Notes under the pieces: generated by a model
Told to the model about the DNA's origin: nothing
Databases searched by the model: none
The model's input: the letters and a program-made list of their open reading frames with translations, nothing else
Part shown: one piece after another, positions 1-9,458 of the stretch
Position numbering within the stretch: the stretch's first letter is position 1
How the letters are laid out: each line of letters starts with the position of its first letter
Program-made: the position numbers and the translations under genes
Origin: CAYXLI01 sp964464925
GTDB taxonomy: Bacteria > Acidobacteriota > Terriglobia > Bryobacterales > Bryobacteraceae
Direction: 5' to 3'
DNA: 64,000 nt
Assembly: GCA_964464925.1 (NCBI GenBank)
Contig: CAYXLI010000025.1
Coordinates: 25,309-89,308, forward strand

Positions 1-312
1 AGTGAATGGACTGTCGTCCTTTGCGCCTCGCGGCATCACACAGACATCCTGCGCAGTGTGCACCGAAACTGTCCGCCACAGCGTTCCGGAGCGAGTCGGG
101 ATTGATTCCTTTTCCTTAGCCAGTTTCATTTTGCGCCGCGTGCCGTGTGCCGTCGAAATGGCTATATACTCGCTAACAGGGAACGTCCTCTCTCCATTTC
201 ACGCTGAACCAGCACAAATCCGTAACTCGCCCAAGCTCCCGGAATTCCAAACTGAAAAACGGCGTCGTGCGGATGCATGCTACATTGAGGAATTCAGGCA
301 AATTCCCTCATT
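1..312. other. Leading stretch with no recognised gene
   Basis: The first 312 bases hold no gene I can support. A 104-codon open frame on the plus strand runs through it, but its translation has no family motif, no hydrophobic segment and an irregular composition. It probably holds the promoter of the mazG operon; I could not pick a convincing -35/-10 pair. Confidence 0.5.
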
Positions 313-1092
313 TTGAACGGCCCAGGAACAAAATTTGACGAACTCGTAGCCATCATGGCGAGACTGCGCGCGCCGGGCGGTTGCCCATGGGACCGCGAGC
401 AGACGTTCGATACGATCAAGCCGTATCTGTTGGAAGAAACATACGAGGTGATGCAGGCGATCGATCAGCGCGATTGGCCGGAACTCCGCGAGGAACTTGG
501 CGATCTTCTGCTGCAATCGGTGTTCTTCGCCCAGATGGCAGCGGAGGAGGGTCATTTCTCGATCGAGGATTCACTGGACGCCATCAATCAAAAGCTGATC
601 CGGCGCCATCCCCACGTGTTCGGGACAGGTGACGCCAAAACGCCCGATGACGTAAAGAAGCGCTGGGACAAGATCAAAGCCGACGAGAAGAAAGCGAAGA
701 AGCGGCCTCCCGATGGGCATCTGGACTCCGTGCCGAGCGCATTGCCGGCGCTGGTGGAAGCGCAGCAGATCTCTTCGCGGGCAGCGGGAGTCGGTTTCGA
801 CTGGCCTGCCCTCGAGCATGTCATTGACAAGCTGCATGAGGAACTCGGCGAGCTTGCTGTGGCGGTAGGCGACGAAATAGAGGGTGAAATCGGCGATCTA
901 TTGTTCACGCTGGTAAATCTGGCTCGCTTCAAAAAGGTGGATCCGGAACAGGCCCTGCGCAAAACCAATGCCAAATTCCGCCGGCGATTCGCCCATGTCG
1001 AGAAAGGCGTGAAGGAATCGGGAAGAGAGCTGGCCCAAGCTTCACTTGATGAAATGGAAGCATTGTGGCAGGAAGCCAAGGGAAACGAATGA
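313..1092 (+). CDS. mazG: Nucleoside triphosphate pyrophosphohydrolase MazG
   Basis: This all-alpha NTP pyrophosphatase hydrolyses (d)NTPs to the monophosphate and PPi, a house-cleaning role in the cytoplasm. Two MazG repeats are visible. The first (about residues 10-110) has GGCPWD, LEETYEV and EELGDLL, which carry the acidic EExxE...ExxD magnesium ligands. The second (about 140-230) has EELGELA and EIGDLL. Length (259 aa) is close to the usual of about 263. The start is a TTG at 313: it restores the N-terminal helix found in E. coli MazG, whereas the next in-frame ATG would cut just before the RLRAPGGCPWD block. It is first in a plus-strand run of six overlapping genes and shares ATGA with the next gene. 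Confidence 0.93.
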   Translation: MNGPGTKFDELVAIMARLRAPGGCPWDREQTFDTIKPYLLEETYEVMQAIDQRDWPELREELGDLLLQSVFFAQMAAEEGHFSIEDSLDAINQKLIRRHPHVFGTGDAKTPDDVKKRWDKIKADEKKAKKRPPDGHLDSVPSALPALVEAQQISSRAAGVGFDWPALEHVIDKLHEELGELAVAVGDEIEGEIGDLLFTLVNLARFKKVDPEQALRKTNAKFRRRFAHVEKGVKESGRELAQASLDEMEALWQEAKGNE

Positions 1093-1823
1093 TCGAAGTT
1101 CGAGAACTGTCAGAGCACGCCGAGTTGGCCGAAGCCGTGCGGCTGCAGAAGCTGATTTGGGGCTTTGAAGAGATCGATCTGCTGCCCCTCAGGCTATTTG
1201 TGGTGGCCACAAAGGTGGGCGGCCAGGTACTCGGCGCATTCGATGGCCCGCGCATGGTGGGATTCTGCCTCTGCATTCCCGGCGTGAAGCCGGGCGGCAA
1301 GTCATACCTGCACTCGCACATGATGGGCGTGGAGGCGGAATATCGGAATCGCGGCGTGGGCCGGCTTTTGAAATTGCGGCAGAGGACCGATGCACTCAGC
1401 CGTGGAATCCAACTGATTGAGTGGACCTTCGATCCGCTGGAACTCAAGAACGCGTTCTTTAATATTGAGCGGCTGGGTGCCATCGTACGGCGGTATGTTC
1501 TGAACCAGTACGGAACGACGTCCAGCCACTTGCATGGTGGACTGCCCACGGACCGCTGCGTTGCCGAATGGTGGATCGCAAGCCCTCGAGTGCAGTTCAC
1601 CGCAGAAGAAGGCGCCGTCCCAGGGCACGCGCACGAGTTGGAGATCCCCGTTCCGGTGGAAATCGCGGAACTGCGACAACATAATCCTCAAAAGGCGCTC
1701 GACGTTCAGCGGCACGTGAGCGACCAGTTTCTGCGCGCATTCGAGAAGAACCTGGCTGTGACCGGATTTCGCAAGACGGATAAAGAAGGCATTTACCTGT
1801 TGGGACCATGGGATTCCAAATAG
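1089..1823 (+). CDS. GNAT family N-acetyltransferase (COG3375-like)
   Basis: A predicted acetyltransferase of 244 residues. The acetyl-CoA binding motif A is visible as EYRNRGVGRLL (about residues 83-93), following a SYLHSHMMGV strand. The later TFDPLELKNAFFN...LGA.VRRY region is characteristic of the COG3375 group, which in other genomes often sits beside MenC-type enolase-superfamily genes, as here. The ATG at 1089 is chosen because it overlaps the mazG stop as ATGA; an upstream ATG would overlap mazG by 28 bases. The 3' end overlaps the next gene by 16 bases, implying translational coupling. The substrate is unknown; a joint role with the downstream racemase on N-acylated amino acids is an inference. 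Confidence 0.82.
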   Translation: MIEVRELSEHAELAEAVRLQKLIWGFEEIDLLPLRLFVVATKVGGQVLGAFDGPRMVGFCLCIPGVKPGGKSYLHSHMMGVEAEYRNRGVGRLLKLRQRTDALSRGIQLIEWTFDPLELKNAFFNIERLGAIVRRYVLNQYGTTSSHLHGGLPTDRCVAEWWIASPRVQFTAEEGAVPGHAHELEIPVPVEIAELRQHNPQKALDVQRHVSDQFLRAFEKNLAVTGFRKTDKEGIYLLGPWDSK

Positions 1824-2923
1824 AGCGTGTGAGGATCCGGCATCTGCGCATGCCGCTGGTCCATTTCTTCGAGACGAGCTTCGGACGGACCTACGAGCGC
1901 GACATCGTTCTGGTGGAGGTTGTCTCGGAAGGGCTGTCGGGATGGGGAGAAGTCACCGCCGGGGAGAACCCTTTCTACAACGAAGAATGGACGGATTCCG
2001 TATGGCTCCTGTTGAAGAATTACATCGCGCCGATGGTGCTGAAGAAGCCCCTGGAATCGGCGAACGATGTGGCGCCCCTGACCGGTAAGATCCGCGGACA
2101 CAAGATGGCGCAGGGCGGCTTCGAAGTTGCCGTATGGGATCTGGAGGCGCGGCGCAATGGACTGCCCCTTTGGAAGCAGATCGGAGCCGGCGCAAGGAAT
2201 GAGATCCCCTGCGGAGTCTCGATCGGGGTGCAGGATTCGGTTCAGCAGCTTCTTCAGAAAATCGAGAAGGACCTGAAGGACGGATACCAGCGGATCAAAA
2301 TGAAGATCAAGCCGGGCTGGGATGTGGACGTGGTTCGTGAGGTCCGTAAGGCATTCCCGGGAATTAAGCTCATGGCGGATGCGAACTCTGCATACACGCT
2401 GGCGGATACGGATCATCTGCGAAAGCTGGACGATTTTCACCTCATGATGATTGAGCAACCGCTCTCTCATGACGACATCATCGACCATGCGCAACTCCAG
2501 GGGAAACTGGAAACCCCGATTTGTCTCGACGAGTGCATCCGCTCCGCGCGCCACGCCGAGCAGGCGATTCAGATGCGGGCTTGCGGCATCATCAACATCA
2601 AGCTCGGACGAGTGGGCGGATTCCGCGAAGCGAAGAAGGTACATGACGTTTGCATGGGGGCAGGCATCCCGGTGTGGTGCGGAGGAATGCTGGAGGCCGG
2701 CGTGGGGCGCGCGCACAACGTAGCACTGGCAACGCTGCCGAATTTTGTCCTGCCTGGCGACGTCTCCGCCAGCAAGCGTTATTGGAAGAGAGACATCATC
2801 GTACCCGAAGTAGAAACGACGCCGCAGGGCACCATCGCCAGGCGGGATGAGCCGGGATTCGGCTATGCGCTCGACCAGGACTGGATCCGACAGATCACCG
2901 TTCGGGAGGAAACGATCGGTTGA
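1808..2923 (+). CDS. menC: o-Succinylbenzoate synthase / N-acylamino acid racemase family
   Basis: An enolase-superfamily enzyme of the MenC/NSAR subgroup. These proteins either dehydrate SHCHC to o-succinylbenzoate in menaquinone synthesis or racemise N-succinylamino acids, and some do both. The catalytic pattern is complete: KMK (K164, K166), metal ligands D191 (MADAN), E216 (MIEQPL) and D241 (CLDE), and K265 (NIKLGRVGG). Length is 371 residues, normal for the family. No other men gene lies in the window, and the gene is coupled to a GNAT acetyltransferase, so the N-acylamino acid racemase role is at least as likely as menaquinone synthesis. Family certain, exact reaction not; the symbol reflects the family. 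Confidence 0.85.
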   Translation: MGFQIERVRIRHLRMPLVHFFETSFGRTYERDIVLVEVVSEGLSGWGEVTAGENPFYNEEWTDSVWLLLKNYIAPMVLKKPLESANDVAPLTGKIRGHKMAQGGFEVAVWDLEARRNGLPLWKQIGAGARNEIPCGVSIGVQDSVQQLLQKIEKDLKDGYQRIKMKIKPGWDVDVVREVRKAFPGIKLMADANSAYTLADTDHLRKLDDFHLMMIEQPLSHDDIIDHAQLQGKLETPICLDECIRSARHAEQAIQMRACGIINIKLGRVGGFREAKKVHDVCMGAGIPVWCGGMLEAGVGRAHNVALATLPNFVLPGDVSASKRYWKRDIIVPEVETTPQGTIARRDEPGFGYALDQDWIRQITVREETIG

Positions 2924-3819
2924 GTGAGGGCAGCCAAGCCAAGCCTTCTCACCTGAGGCTGTACTCGTTGATCCTCCTGATGACCTTCTTCTGGTCGATC
3001 AACTACATCATCGGGAAGTTCGCGCTTCGGGAACTTCCGGGCATGCTCGTGGTGAGCCTACGGATGGCCCTGGCCGGCTTGTTAATGATTCCCGTGTATC
3101 TTTGGCAACGGAGGAAGCCGGGGACTCCGCAGTGGGATTCGCGAGATGTGCCGGGATTGCTGAGTCTCGGGCTGCTCGGCGTTACGTTGAATCAATTGTT
3201 CTTTGTGGTTGGATTGGCACGGACGAGCGTTGCGCACGCTTCTTTGTTCGTCACTATGGCCCCCATGCTGGTGCTGCTGATCGCGGCATCGGTTGGACAT
3301 GAAGCACTGCGGCCATCCAGGTTGATCGGCATGGCGATGGCTGCCAGCGGCGTAGCCGTGCTGCAGTTGTTTTCGGCAAAGAACTCCGGGGCCACTCTGC
3401 TCGGAGATTTTCTTGTGTTTCTCTGCGCGCTCTCGTTCGCCGTATTCGCGGTGTATGGACGGCCGGCGGTGCACCGTTTCGGGAGCATTACTCTGAATAC
3501 CTTCGCCTATGTGGCTGGCGGAATTGTGCTCGCACCGGTCACGTGGTGGTATTCGAAGGATGTTCATTTTGGGAATGTGACGTGGAAAGCATGGCTGAGT
3601 CTACTGTTCATGGCGGCCATCTCATCCGTGCTCTGCTATCTGATCTTCTCTTATGCCCTGCACTACATTCCGGCTTCGCGTGTTTCGGCCTTCTCCTATT
3701 TACAGCCGATTCTCGCGACCACGATGGCGATTCTCTGGTTGAATGAATTGCCTGCTCCGTCCTTGTTGATTGCAGGCCCGATGGTGCTTGCGGGCGTCTT
3801 CATTGCGGAGCGAGCCTGA
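2920..3819 (+). CDS. EamA/DMT family permease
   Basis: A drug/metabolite-superfamily inner-membrane permease of 299 residues with about ten hydrophobic helices in two EamA repeats (roughly residues 12-145 and 155-297). The second repeat has the typical helix ending SRVSAFSYLQPILATTMAILWLNE. The start is a TTG at 2920 that overlaps the stop of the preceding gene as TTGA. A strong Shine-Dalgarno sequence GGGAGGA lies at 2904-2910, nine bases upstream, which supports this unusual start. The substrate cannot be read from the sequence; export of a metabolite made by the neighbouring racemase/acetyltransferase pair is possible but unproven. Confidence 0.88.
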   Translation: MSEGSQAKPSHLRLYSLILLMTFFWSINYIIGKFALRELPGMLVVSLRMALAGLLMIPVYLWQRRKPGTPQWDSRDVPGLLSLGLLGVTLNQLFFVVGLARTSVAHASLFVTMAPMLVLLIAASVGHEALRPSRLIGMAMAASGVAVLQLFSAKNSGATLLGDFLVFLCALSFAVFAVYGRPAVHRFGSITLNTFAYVAGGIVLAPVTWWYSKDVHFGNVTWKAWLSLLFMAAISSVLCYLIFSYALHYIPASRVSAFSYLQPILATTMAILWLNELPAPSLLIAGPMVLAGVFIAERA

Positions 3820-5117
3820 TGGCGGGATTTCAGGAGTTACTCCGAACTAATCGAAATTACCGCTACACGTGGATGGGCCAAGTGGTCAGCGAAATCGGCG
3901 ACCACTTCAACAACATCGCCGTCTTTAGCCTGGCCGCTTCGGGCCATAAGAACAGCGGACTCCTGGTAACCGGGATTATGCTGTCACGCGCCGTGCCGGC
4001 AATTCTGATGGGGCCGGTTGCAGGTGTATTGCTGGACCGCTGGGATCGCAAACGGATCATGATCGCCAGTGATCTGGTCCGCATGGTGGTGGCGCTCGGG
4101 TTCATTCTGACTTTGCAGCATCAGAATACATGGCTGCTTTATGTGCTGAGTGCCATGCTGATGGTCGCTTCGCCCTTCTTCACAAGCGGCCGGTCAGCGA
4201 TTCTTCCAACGATCGCGAGCAAAGAAGAACTACACACGGCGAACTCGTTGACACAGACAACCCAATGGACGACGCTAACGCTCGGGACGTTTCTTGGCGG
4301 CACGAGCGTCGCCTCATTCGGCTACGAATGGGCATTCGTACTGAACTCGTTTTCCTTCCTGTTCTCCGCATTCTGCATCTCGCGCTTGCGGCCTCCGCAA
4401 GGTGCCGGATTCCGAGCGGATACTTCCGTGACGGAAGCCAAGGTGGTGCGGCCATGGCACGACTATAAGGATGGCCTCCGGTATATGCGGGCACACCCGC
4501 TGATCTTCGCGATCGCGATGGTCTCGGTGGGCTGGGCAACCGGAGGAGGAGCGGCACAGATTCTGTTCACCCTGTTTGGCGAAGTCGTGTTCGATAAAGG
4601 TTCCGTCGGTATTGGCGTGATCTGGGGATCGGCAGGGATCGGGCTGCTGATCGGCGCAGCCATTGCACACTGGTGGGGGAAGCGCGCGAGTTACGCAGCA
4701 TACAAGCGGACCATTGTGGTTTGCTACCTGATCCATGGCTCGACCTACGTAATCTTCAGCCAGATGCGCAACTTTGGTTTGGCGCTTGTCTTCATCGCTA
4801 TCTCACGAGCGGCTGTCGCGGTGACATCGGTCTTGAACACGGCGCAATTACTTCGGCACGTGTCCAACGATTACCGCGGCCGGGTTTTCTCGACTATTGA
4901 GACAATGACCTGGTCGGTGATGATGATCTCCATGATGGCCGCCGGGATTGCCTCTGAATATCACAGCCCGCGCGACATCGGATTGGTTGCCGGATGCCTG
5001 AGCAGCACGACAGCGATCTTCTGGGGCCTGGCAAACTGGATGGGCAAACTGCCGGAACCGGAACTGGCCGGGGTGGATCCGGATGAAGTGGAAGTACACG
5101 GGGAGCCAACGGTTTGA
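3819..5117 (+). CDS. MFS transporter (EntS/MFS_3-like)
   Basis: A major facilitator superfamily transporter of 432 residues. The N-terminus (FQELLRTNRNYRYTWMGQVVSEIGDHF) and the loop between helices 2 and 3 (GVLLDRWDRKRIM, the motif-A equivalent) are typical of the MFS_3/enterobactin-exporter type. About eleven to twelve membrane helices can be picked out, with a cytoplasmic loop near residues 190-215. The start ATG at 3819 overlaps the stop of the EamA gene by one base (TGATG). With the previous gene it gives two different permeases in one operon. The substrate is unknown. Confidence 0.87.
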   Translation: MAGFQELLRTNRNYRYTWMGQVVSEIGDHFNNIAVFSLAASGHKNSGLLVTGIMLSRAVPAILMGPVAGVLLDRWDRKRIMIASDLVRMVVALGFILTLQHQNTWLLYVLSAMLMVASPFFTSGRSAILPTIASKEELHTANSLTQTTQWTTLTLGTFLGGTSVASFGYEWAFVLNSFSFLFSAFCISRLRPPQGAGFRADTSVTEAKVVRPWHDYKDGLRYMRAHPLIFAIAMVSVGWATGGGAAQILFTLFGEVVFDKGSVGIGVIWGSAGIGLLIGAAIAHWWGKRASYAAYKRTIVVCYLIHGSTYVIFSQMRNFGLALVFIAISRAAVAVTSVLNTAQLLRHVSNDYRGRVFSTIETMTWSVMMISMMAAGIASEYHSPRDIGLVAGCLSSTTAIFWGLANWMGKLPEPELAGVDPDEVEVHGEPTV

Positions 5118-5839
5118 CGCAGACATTAGAAGGCAAGATTGTTCTGGTCACGGGAGCGGCGAAACGGATCGGCCGCGCAATCGCGCTGCGGCTTGCTGCA
5201 GACGGCGCGCAGGTCGCGATTCATTACGGCACGTCTGAAAAAGAAGCTCGTGACGTGGCGGAGCTTTGCAACAACGCTCCGCTGTTTCAGGCGAATCTCG
5301 AATCTGTTCCGGAAATCATCAGGATGTTCGAACATGTCGAGCAACGGCTCGGCCGTCTGGACGGGATCGTGAATAATGCGGCGCGCTTCACGCGTTTCGA
5401 TCCGCTGGAGATCACCGAAGCGGATTGGGATTTCATCCACAACGTAAACCTGAAAGCCACCTTCTTTTGCTGCCAACGGGCCGCCAAACTGATGCGCAAG
5501 AACCACAATGGCGGGCACATCGTGAATATCAGCTCCTTGGGGGGCATTCGCCCGTGGGCAGATCATGTGCACTACTGCGCTTCGAAAGCAGGCGTAATCA
5601 TGATGACCAAGGCCCTGGCGAAAGCGCTTGCGCCGGAGATTAGTGTGAACAGCGTCGCGCCAGGCGTAATTCCTTTTGGCGAATGGGACGAGCGAATGGA
5701 GCAGATGGTCCGCGCTACCCCCGTGCAGCGGCCCGGCACCGGAGATGAGATCGCCGATGCTGTGGCTGGATTCCTGCGGGCCTCGAAGTTCGTCACCGGG
5801 CAAATTCTGGCCGTCGATGGCGGCTTGAGTCTGCGCTGA
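5114..5839 (+). CDS. SDR family oxidoreductase
   Basis: A classical short-chain dehydrogenase/reductase of 241 residues. Seen: the nucleotide-binding TGAAKRIG (about 13-20), NNAA (about 87-90), the catalytic serine in VNISSLGG, and the YCASK active-site YxxxK. The C-terminus ends in the usual VTGQILAVDGG strand. TGAAKRIG, with a basic residue after the second Ala, suggests NADPH preference and resembles pteridine reductase-like members, but the substrate is open. It starts at a TTG (5114) overlapping the MFS stop. It is last in the plus-strand operon and ends one base before the stop of the convergent DUF4175 gene, so there is no room for a separate terminator. Confidence 0.88.
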   Translation: MTQTLEGKIVLVTGAAKRIGRAIALRLAADGAQVAIHYGTSEKEARDVAELCNNAPLFQANLESVPEIIRMFEHVEQRLGRLDGIVNNAARFTRFDPLEITEADWDFIHNVNLKATFFCCQRAAKLMRKNHNGGHIVNISSLGGIRPWADHVHYCASKAGVIMMTKALAKALAPEISVNSVAPGVIPFGEWDERMEQMVRATPVQRPGTGDEIADAVAGFLRASKFVTGQILAVDGGLSLR

Positions 5840-5840
5840 A

Positions 5841-8800
5841 CTACTTGCCCTTGCTAAGGCGGCGGAAGTATTCGGCGACGGCTTCCGAGTAGCCTTGCGG
5901 GATCCGCTCGGTTGCACCACTGCGCACATCGCCCCCATTCTTTTCATCCAGTTTTCGGCGAAGCTGCAGTTCCAGGTTCTGTAGATTCGGCAGGATCTGC
6001 GCGCGCATCGCCTCAATGAGCGCAGGGTTGCCGAGGAACGCCTTCGGATCGAATCGTTGCATATCACGCATGAGTTGCTGCAGGTCGCCACTCATATCGC
6101 GAGCCAGATCGGGGTTCTCGCGGAGGATCTGTTGGATTTGAGAAAGGTCGCGCATGGTGTCGCGATACATGCGCTCGGGATCACCAGGAATGGCAGACGG
6201 GCGATCATAGGTGCCGCCGTAGGAGCCGCCTCCATATTGCGGATTTCCGCCCCTCGTCTGGCCACCCTGTTGCTGACCGCCGGGCTGTTGGCCACCCGGT
6301 TGTTGGCCAGGCTGGCCGTTTTGGGCCTGCTGTTGCCCTTGCTGCTGCCCTTGCTGATCGCCCTGTTGTTGGCCTTGCTGATTTCCCTGCCCTTGCTGCT
6401 GGCCGCGCTGACCATTGCGGGACATCGCTTCGAGTTGCTGCCGTGCGCGTTCGACGCGCTCCAGGGCGCGCTCTGTTTCGTTGTTCCCTTTGTCCTGTGA
6501 ATCGCCAGCTCCCATCATGTTCTGAGCCTGCTTCACCTGGTCTTTCAGCTTATCCAGAGCGCCCGTGATTACACTCTCTCTGGGCAACAGATAGGAACCA
6601 TATCCGCGGCGGATGCCATCGGCGTTGAACTTATTTCGCAGAGGAACCTCCATCTGCTGCAGTTCCCCGAGGCCTTCCCGCAATTTCGAAGCCGCCTTGC
6701 GCTGACTCTGGCCCATTCCCTGAATCGCCTTCTGAATGTCGCGCTCCAGGCTGTTGGTTTCGTTGCCGATCCGTTCCTTCTCCGATGCGAGTGCTTCGGT
6801 CTGCTGGCCGCTCTGCCCGAGTTGCATGCGCGGACTGCCACCCTGCTGGCCTTGTCCGCCATAGGCTTGCTTGAGCTTATCCTCGAACTGGTGCTGCTGC
6901 TGAGCGAGTTGCTCGCTCCGGCGCGCCAGATCCTCTACCTTCGAACCGGACTCCTGCTGGCGCAAGCCATTCAGCATGTCCTTCGCCTCCTGCAGACGGT
7001 CCGCCGCCCGCCGGGCGTCCGCAGACGAGGCGCTCTGCTGCTGGCCCTGCTGTTGACCTTGCTGTTGCCCCTGCTGCTGCTGTCCCGCCCGCCGCATGTC
7101 ATCCGTTGCGCGACTCAGCCGCTCAATCGCACGCTGCAATTGCTGTTGCTGCTGACTCTGAGATTGCGAGCCGCTGCTGGATGAGCTGGAAGAAGGCGAC
7201 TGCGAGTTCGATTGCGATGATTGCTGGCCGTTTTGCGATTGCTGCGATGACTGCTGCCCCTGCTGATTCTGCCGCTGCGCGAGTTGCTCCATTTGCCGCT
7301 TCAACTCTTCTGCCTCACGGCGCAACATCTCCTGCTGCCAGCGCTGCTGCGACAACTGATTCTTCTGGTTCTGCTGCTGGGCCAGTTCCTGCTGCCGGCG
7401 CGCGAGCTCCTCGAGTTTGCGCAGGGCTTCGTCCACTTCTTTGGCTCTCTGATCCGCGGAAGCTTGCTGCTGGCCGGTCTCATACTGGTTCTTCTCTGTG
7501 TCAAGTTCCAGATCGAAGAGGTTCTCGAGATCGCGCGAAGCCCCTCCTCCTCCTCCTCCGCCGCCCTGGCGCCCGAAGGCGACCTGAATCTGGCGGAAAA
7601 TCGATTCTGCACGCAACAGATATTGCAGCGCCTTTTGTTCGGGCGTCAGCGCGTCGTTCCACATCCCGGAACGAAGCTTCGTGACTGCGTGTGCCATTTC
7701 GTCCGATGCCTGATCCATGTTCTTCGAGAACGCCTGAAATTCCTGCCCGGCTCCCGAGAGTTGCCGCTTGCGCATGCGCTCGGCGAGCGACTTGCTCTGC
7801 GCTTCCAATTTTTCCTGCACGTCGGAAAGGAACTTAGCGTTCTCCGACGCCTTCGCCTTATCTTTAGAGCGATCACGAACCTGGTTGAAAGTGGCGACGA
7901 TGATCTCGCGCTGGCGCGCCGAGATTCCACGCTCGTCCTGATCCTGATCGCCTCCGCCTCCGCCGCCGGCCTGCTGCGATTGCGAGTACTCGCGCTCGAA
8001 AGGCTGTGCTTCGATGAACGCAATGTCGGTCTTTGATGTGGATAGTGCATCCTTCGCTGTTGCGTACACACTGATAATGTCGCCGGGCTGGAGCTTGAAA
8101 TCTTCGAGGGAGAGCAGCATCTGTCCGTTCGCCTGCTTCACGCCCTTCTGCTTCAGCACCGAGACCGTTTTCTCCGTCCCGCCATTTACGGAGTAGTGAA
8201 TGGCTACGTCCTGCAAGGCAAAATCATCCTCCGCCTCCACTGCAAGGGTGACCTCTTCGATCGGGTTAACCTTGGCATCGCGGCCGGGACGGGTCAGTTT
8301 CACAATAGGAGGGGTCTCCTTCTTGGCCTCAATGAAGAAATCTTCGCTCAGGCGGATGTCTTCCTTGTTCTCGATGGCTGCGACGTGATACATCCCGTCC
8401 CTATTGATGGGCAATCGCGCGCTCAGCCAGTTCCCTTCCTTCTTCTCCAGGGGAACCCGCGTACCATCGTCGAGGATGATCACTCCGTTGTTCAGAGGCC
8501 GATCGGTTTCGACAGCCACATCGGCAGATGAACCTTCTACGGCGCGCAAATCCGCGGAGGACTCATCCACAACCTCGCGCATACCTGCCCAAGCCGGGTA
8601 ATGATATGTCACGCGCATCTTCTTGATCCCAGGAAGGTCGACGGCATTTAAGGTGTACGTTTTCGACCGCACGCTGCCGGATTCCACGTAGTAATCCACG
8701 GTCTCCGGCAACGCGGCAAACAGGAAGTCGAAGCCGTTGCCGGAAGCCTGCGGCATCATCGGCACCTGCTCCCATTTCGTTGCACTCTTATAGCGTGCAA

Positions 8801-9458
8801 ACAGCGTGGCCTTCGTAGACTGAAAGCCGAGGAGTTGCGCACTCACAACCTGGTCGGATTTCCGGCGGACGCTCTTGGTTCCGGGCGTGACTGCAATGTC
8901 GTAAAATGCGGCTCCATTTCCATTCCGCGGAGTTCCGGCCCACAGCAGCGAGGCGCCATGCCCCCAGAACCCGGGCCCGGAAAGAACAAGCCATGCGAGC
9001 ACAACCGCGGCGAGCGTTGCCGCTGATAGGCCGCCGAAAATGATTCGATTCTTTACAACCGAATCCGGAGCCGCGCGTTCGGCGACGTCCATGGTGTCCG
9101 CGGCGAGCAGTTCCAGGAACGGATCATGAACGGAATGCTTCTCCGCGAATGTCAGAAGGCGTTCGTTGAAGTCCGGGATTGCCTCCTCAGCCTGCCTGGC
9201 AACGAAACGCCGGTTTAGGCGCAGCAGCGGTCCAATCAGACCAAAGGTAGCCGAAAGGGCCAATGAGAGGAAGAGCAGGAAGCGCGCAATCGCAAGACTG
9301 CGGTCGGAGAACGCATAGGAGTTGATCACCACCACCAGGACCACAGTGGCCAACAGAGCCGATGCTGCAATCCAAGCCGCTCCGCGGGACAACACACCCC
9401 ATCGCAGGCGCGATTCCAGCCGCGCCAGGTATCCGCTTACTTGTTCCAGAGGGTTCAT
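5841..9458 (-). CDS. DUF4175 family membrane protein with long Gln-rich coiled-coil region
   Basis: A 1205-residue protein matching the DUF4175 type by layout. Two membrane helices lie near the N-terminus (about 25-90), a third at about 140-162, then a beta-rich periplasmic part to about residue 480. The C-terminal half is extremely rich in Gln, Arg, Glu and Ser, with predicted long helices, poly-Gly runs (about 495-505 and 634-642), a Gln/Ser tract at about 740-800 and QQGQQ-type repeats at about 1020-1090. It overlaps the preceding BatA-like gene as ATGA. The family occurs with MoxR/DUF58/VWA genes; its molecular role is unknown. Given the membrane anchor, an envelope scaffold is plausible (inference). 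Confidence 0.8.
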   Translation of the reverse strand: MNPLEQVSGYLARLESRLRWGVLSRGAAWIAASALLATVVLVVVINSYAFSDRSLAIARFLLFLSLALSATFGLIGPLLRLNRRFVARQAEEAIPDFNERLLTFAEKHSVHDPFLELLAADTMDVAERAAPDSVVKNRIIFGGLSAATLAAVVLAWLVLSGPGFWGHGASLLWAGTPRNGNGAAFYDIAVTPGTKSVRRKSDQVVSAQLLGFQSTKATLFARYKSATKWEQVPMMPQASGNGFDFLFAALPETVDYYVESGSVRSKTYTLNAVDLPGIKKMRVTYHYPAWAGMREVVDESSADLRAVEGSSADVAVETDRPLNNGVIILDDGTRVPLEKKEGNWLSARLPINRDGMYHVAAIENKEDIRLSEDFFIEAKKETPPIVKLTRPGRDAKVNPIEEVTLAVEAEDDFALQDVAIHYSVNGGTEKTVSVLKQKGVKQANGQMLLSLEDFKLQPGDIISVYATAKDALSTSKTDIAFIEAQPFEREYSQSQQAGGGGGGDQDQDERGISARQREIIVATFNQVRDRSKDKAKASENAKFLSDVQEKLEAQSKSLAERMRKRQLSGAGQEFQAFSKNMDQASDEMAHAVTKLRSGMWNDALTPEQKALQYLLRAESIFRQIQVAFGRQGGGGGGGGASRDLENLFDLELDTEKNQYETGQQQASADQRAKEVDEALRKLEELARRQQELAQQQNQKNQLSQQRWQQEMLRREAEELKRQMEQLAQRQNQQGQQSSQQSQNGQQSSQSNSQSPSSSSSSSGSQSQSQQQQQLQRAIERLSRATDDMRRAGQQQQGQQQGQQQGQQQSASSADARRAADRLQEAKDMLNGLRQQESGSKVEDLARRSEQLAQQQHQFEDKLKQAYGGQGQQGGSPRMQLGQSGQQTEALASEKERIGNETNSLERDIQKAIQGMGQSQRKAASKLREGLGELQQMEVPLRNKFNADGIRRGYGSYLLPRESVITGALDKLKDQVKQAQNMMGAGDSQDKGNNETERALERVERARQQLEAMSRNGQRGQQQGQGNQQGQQQGDQQGQQQGQQQAQNGQPGQQPGGQQPGGQQQGGQTRGGNPQYGGGSYGGTYDRPSAIPGDPERMYRDTMRDLSQIQQILRENPDLARDMSGDLQQLMRDMQRFDPKAFLGNPALIEAMRAQILPNLQNLELQLRRKLDEKNGGDVRSGATERIPQGYSEAVAEYFRRLSKGK

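Noticed and set aside
2..316. Plus-strand open frame of 104 codons at the window start
   Set aside because: No family motif, no clear ribosome-binding site, Ser/Arg/Pro composition of random GC-rich frame; overlaps the start of mazG.
6057..8036. Leu-rich plus-strand frames opposite the DUF4175 gene
   Set aside because: They are produced by the complementary strand of Gln-coding repeats (CAG/CAA read as CTG/TTG), giving false hydrophobic 'membrane' sequences.
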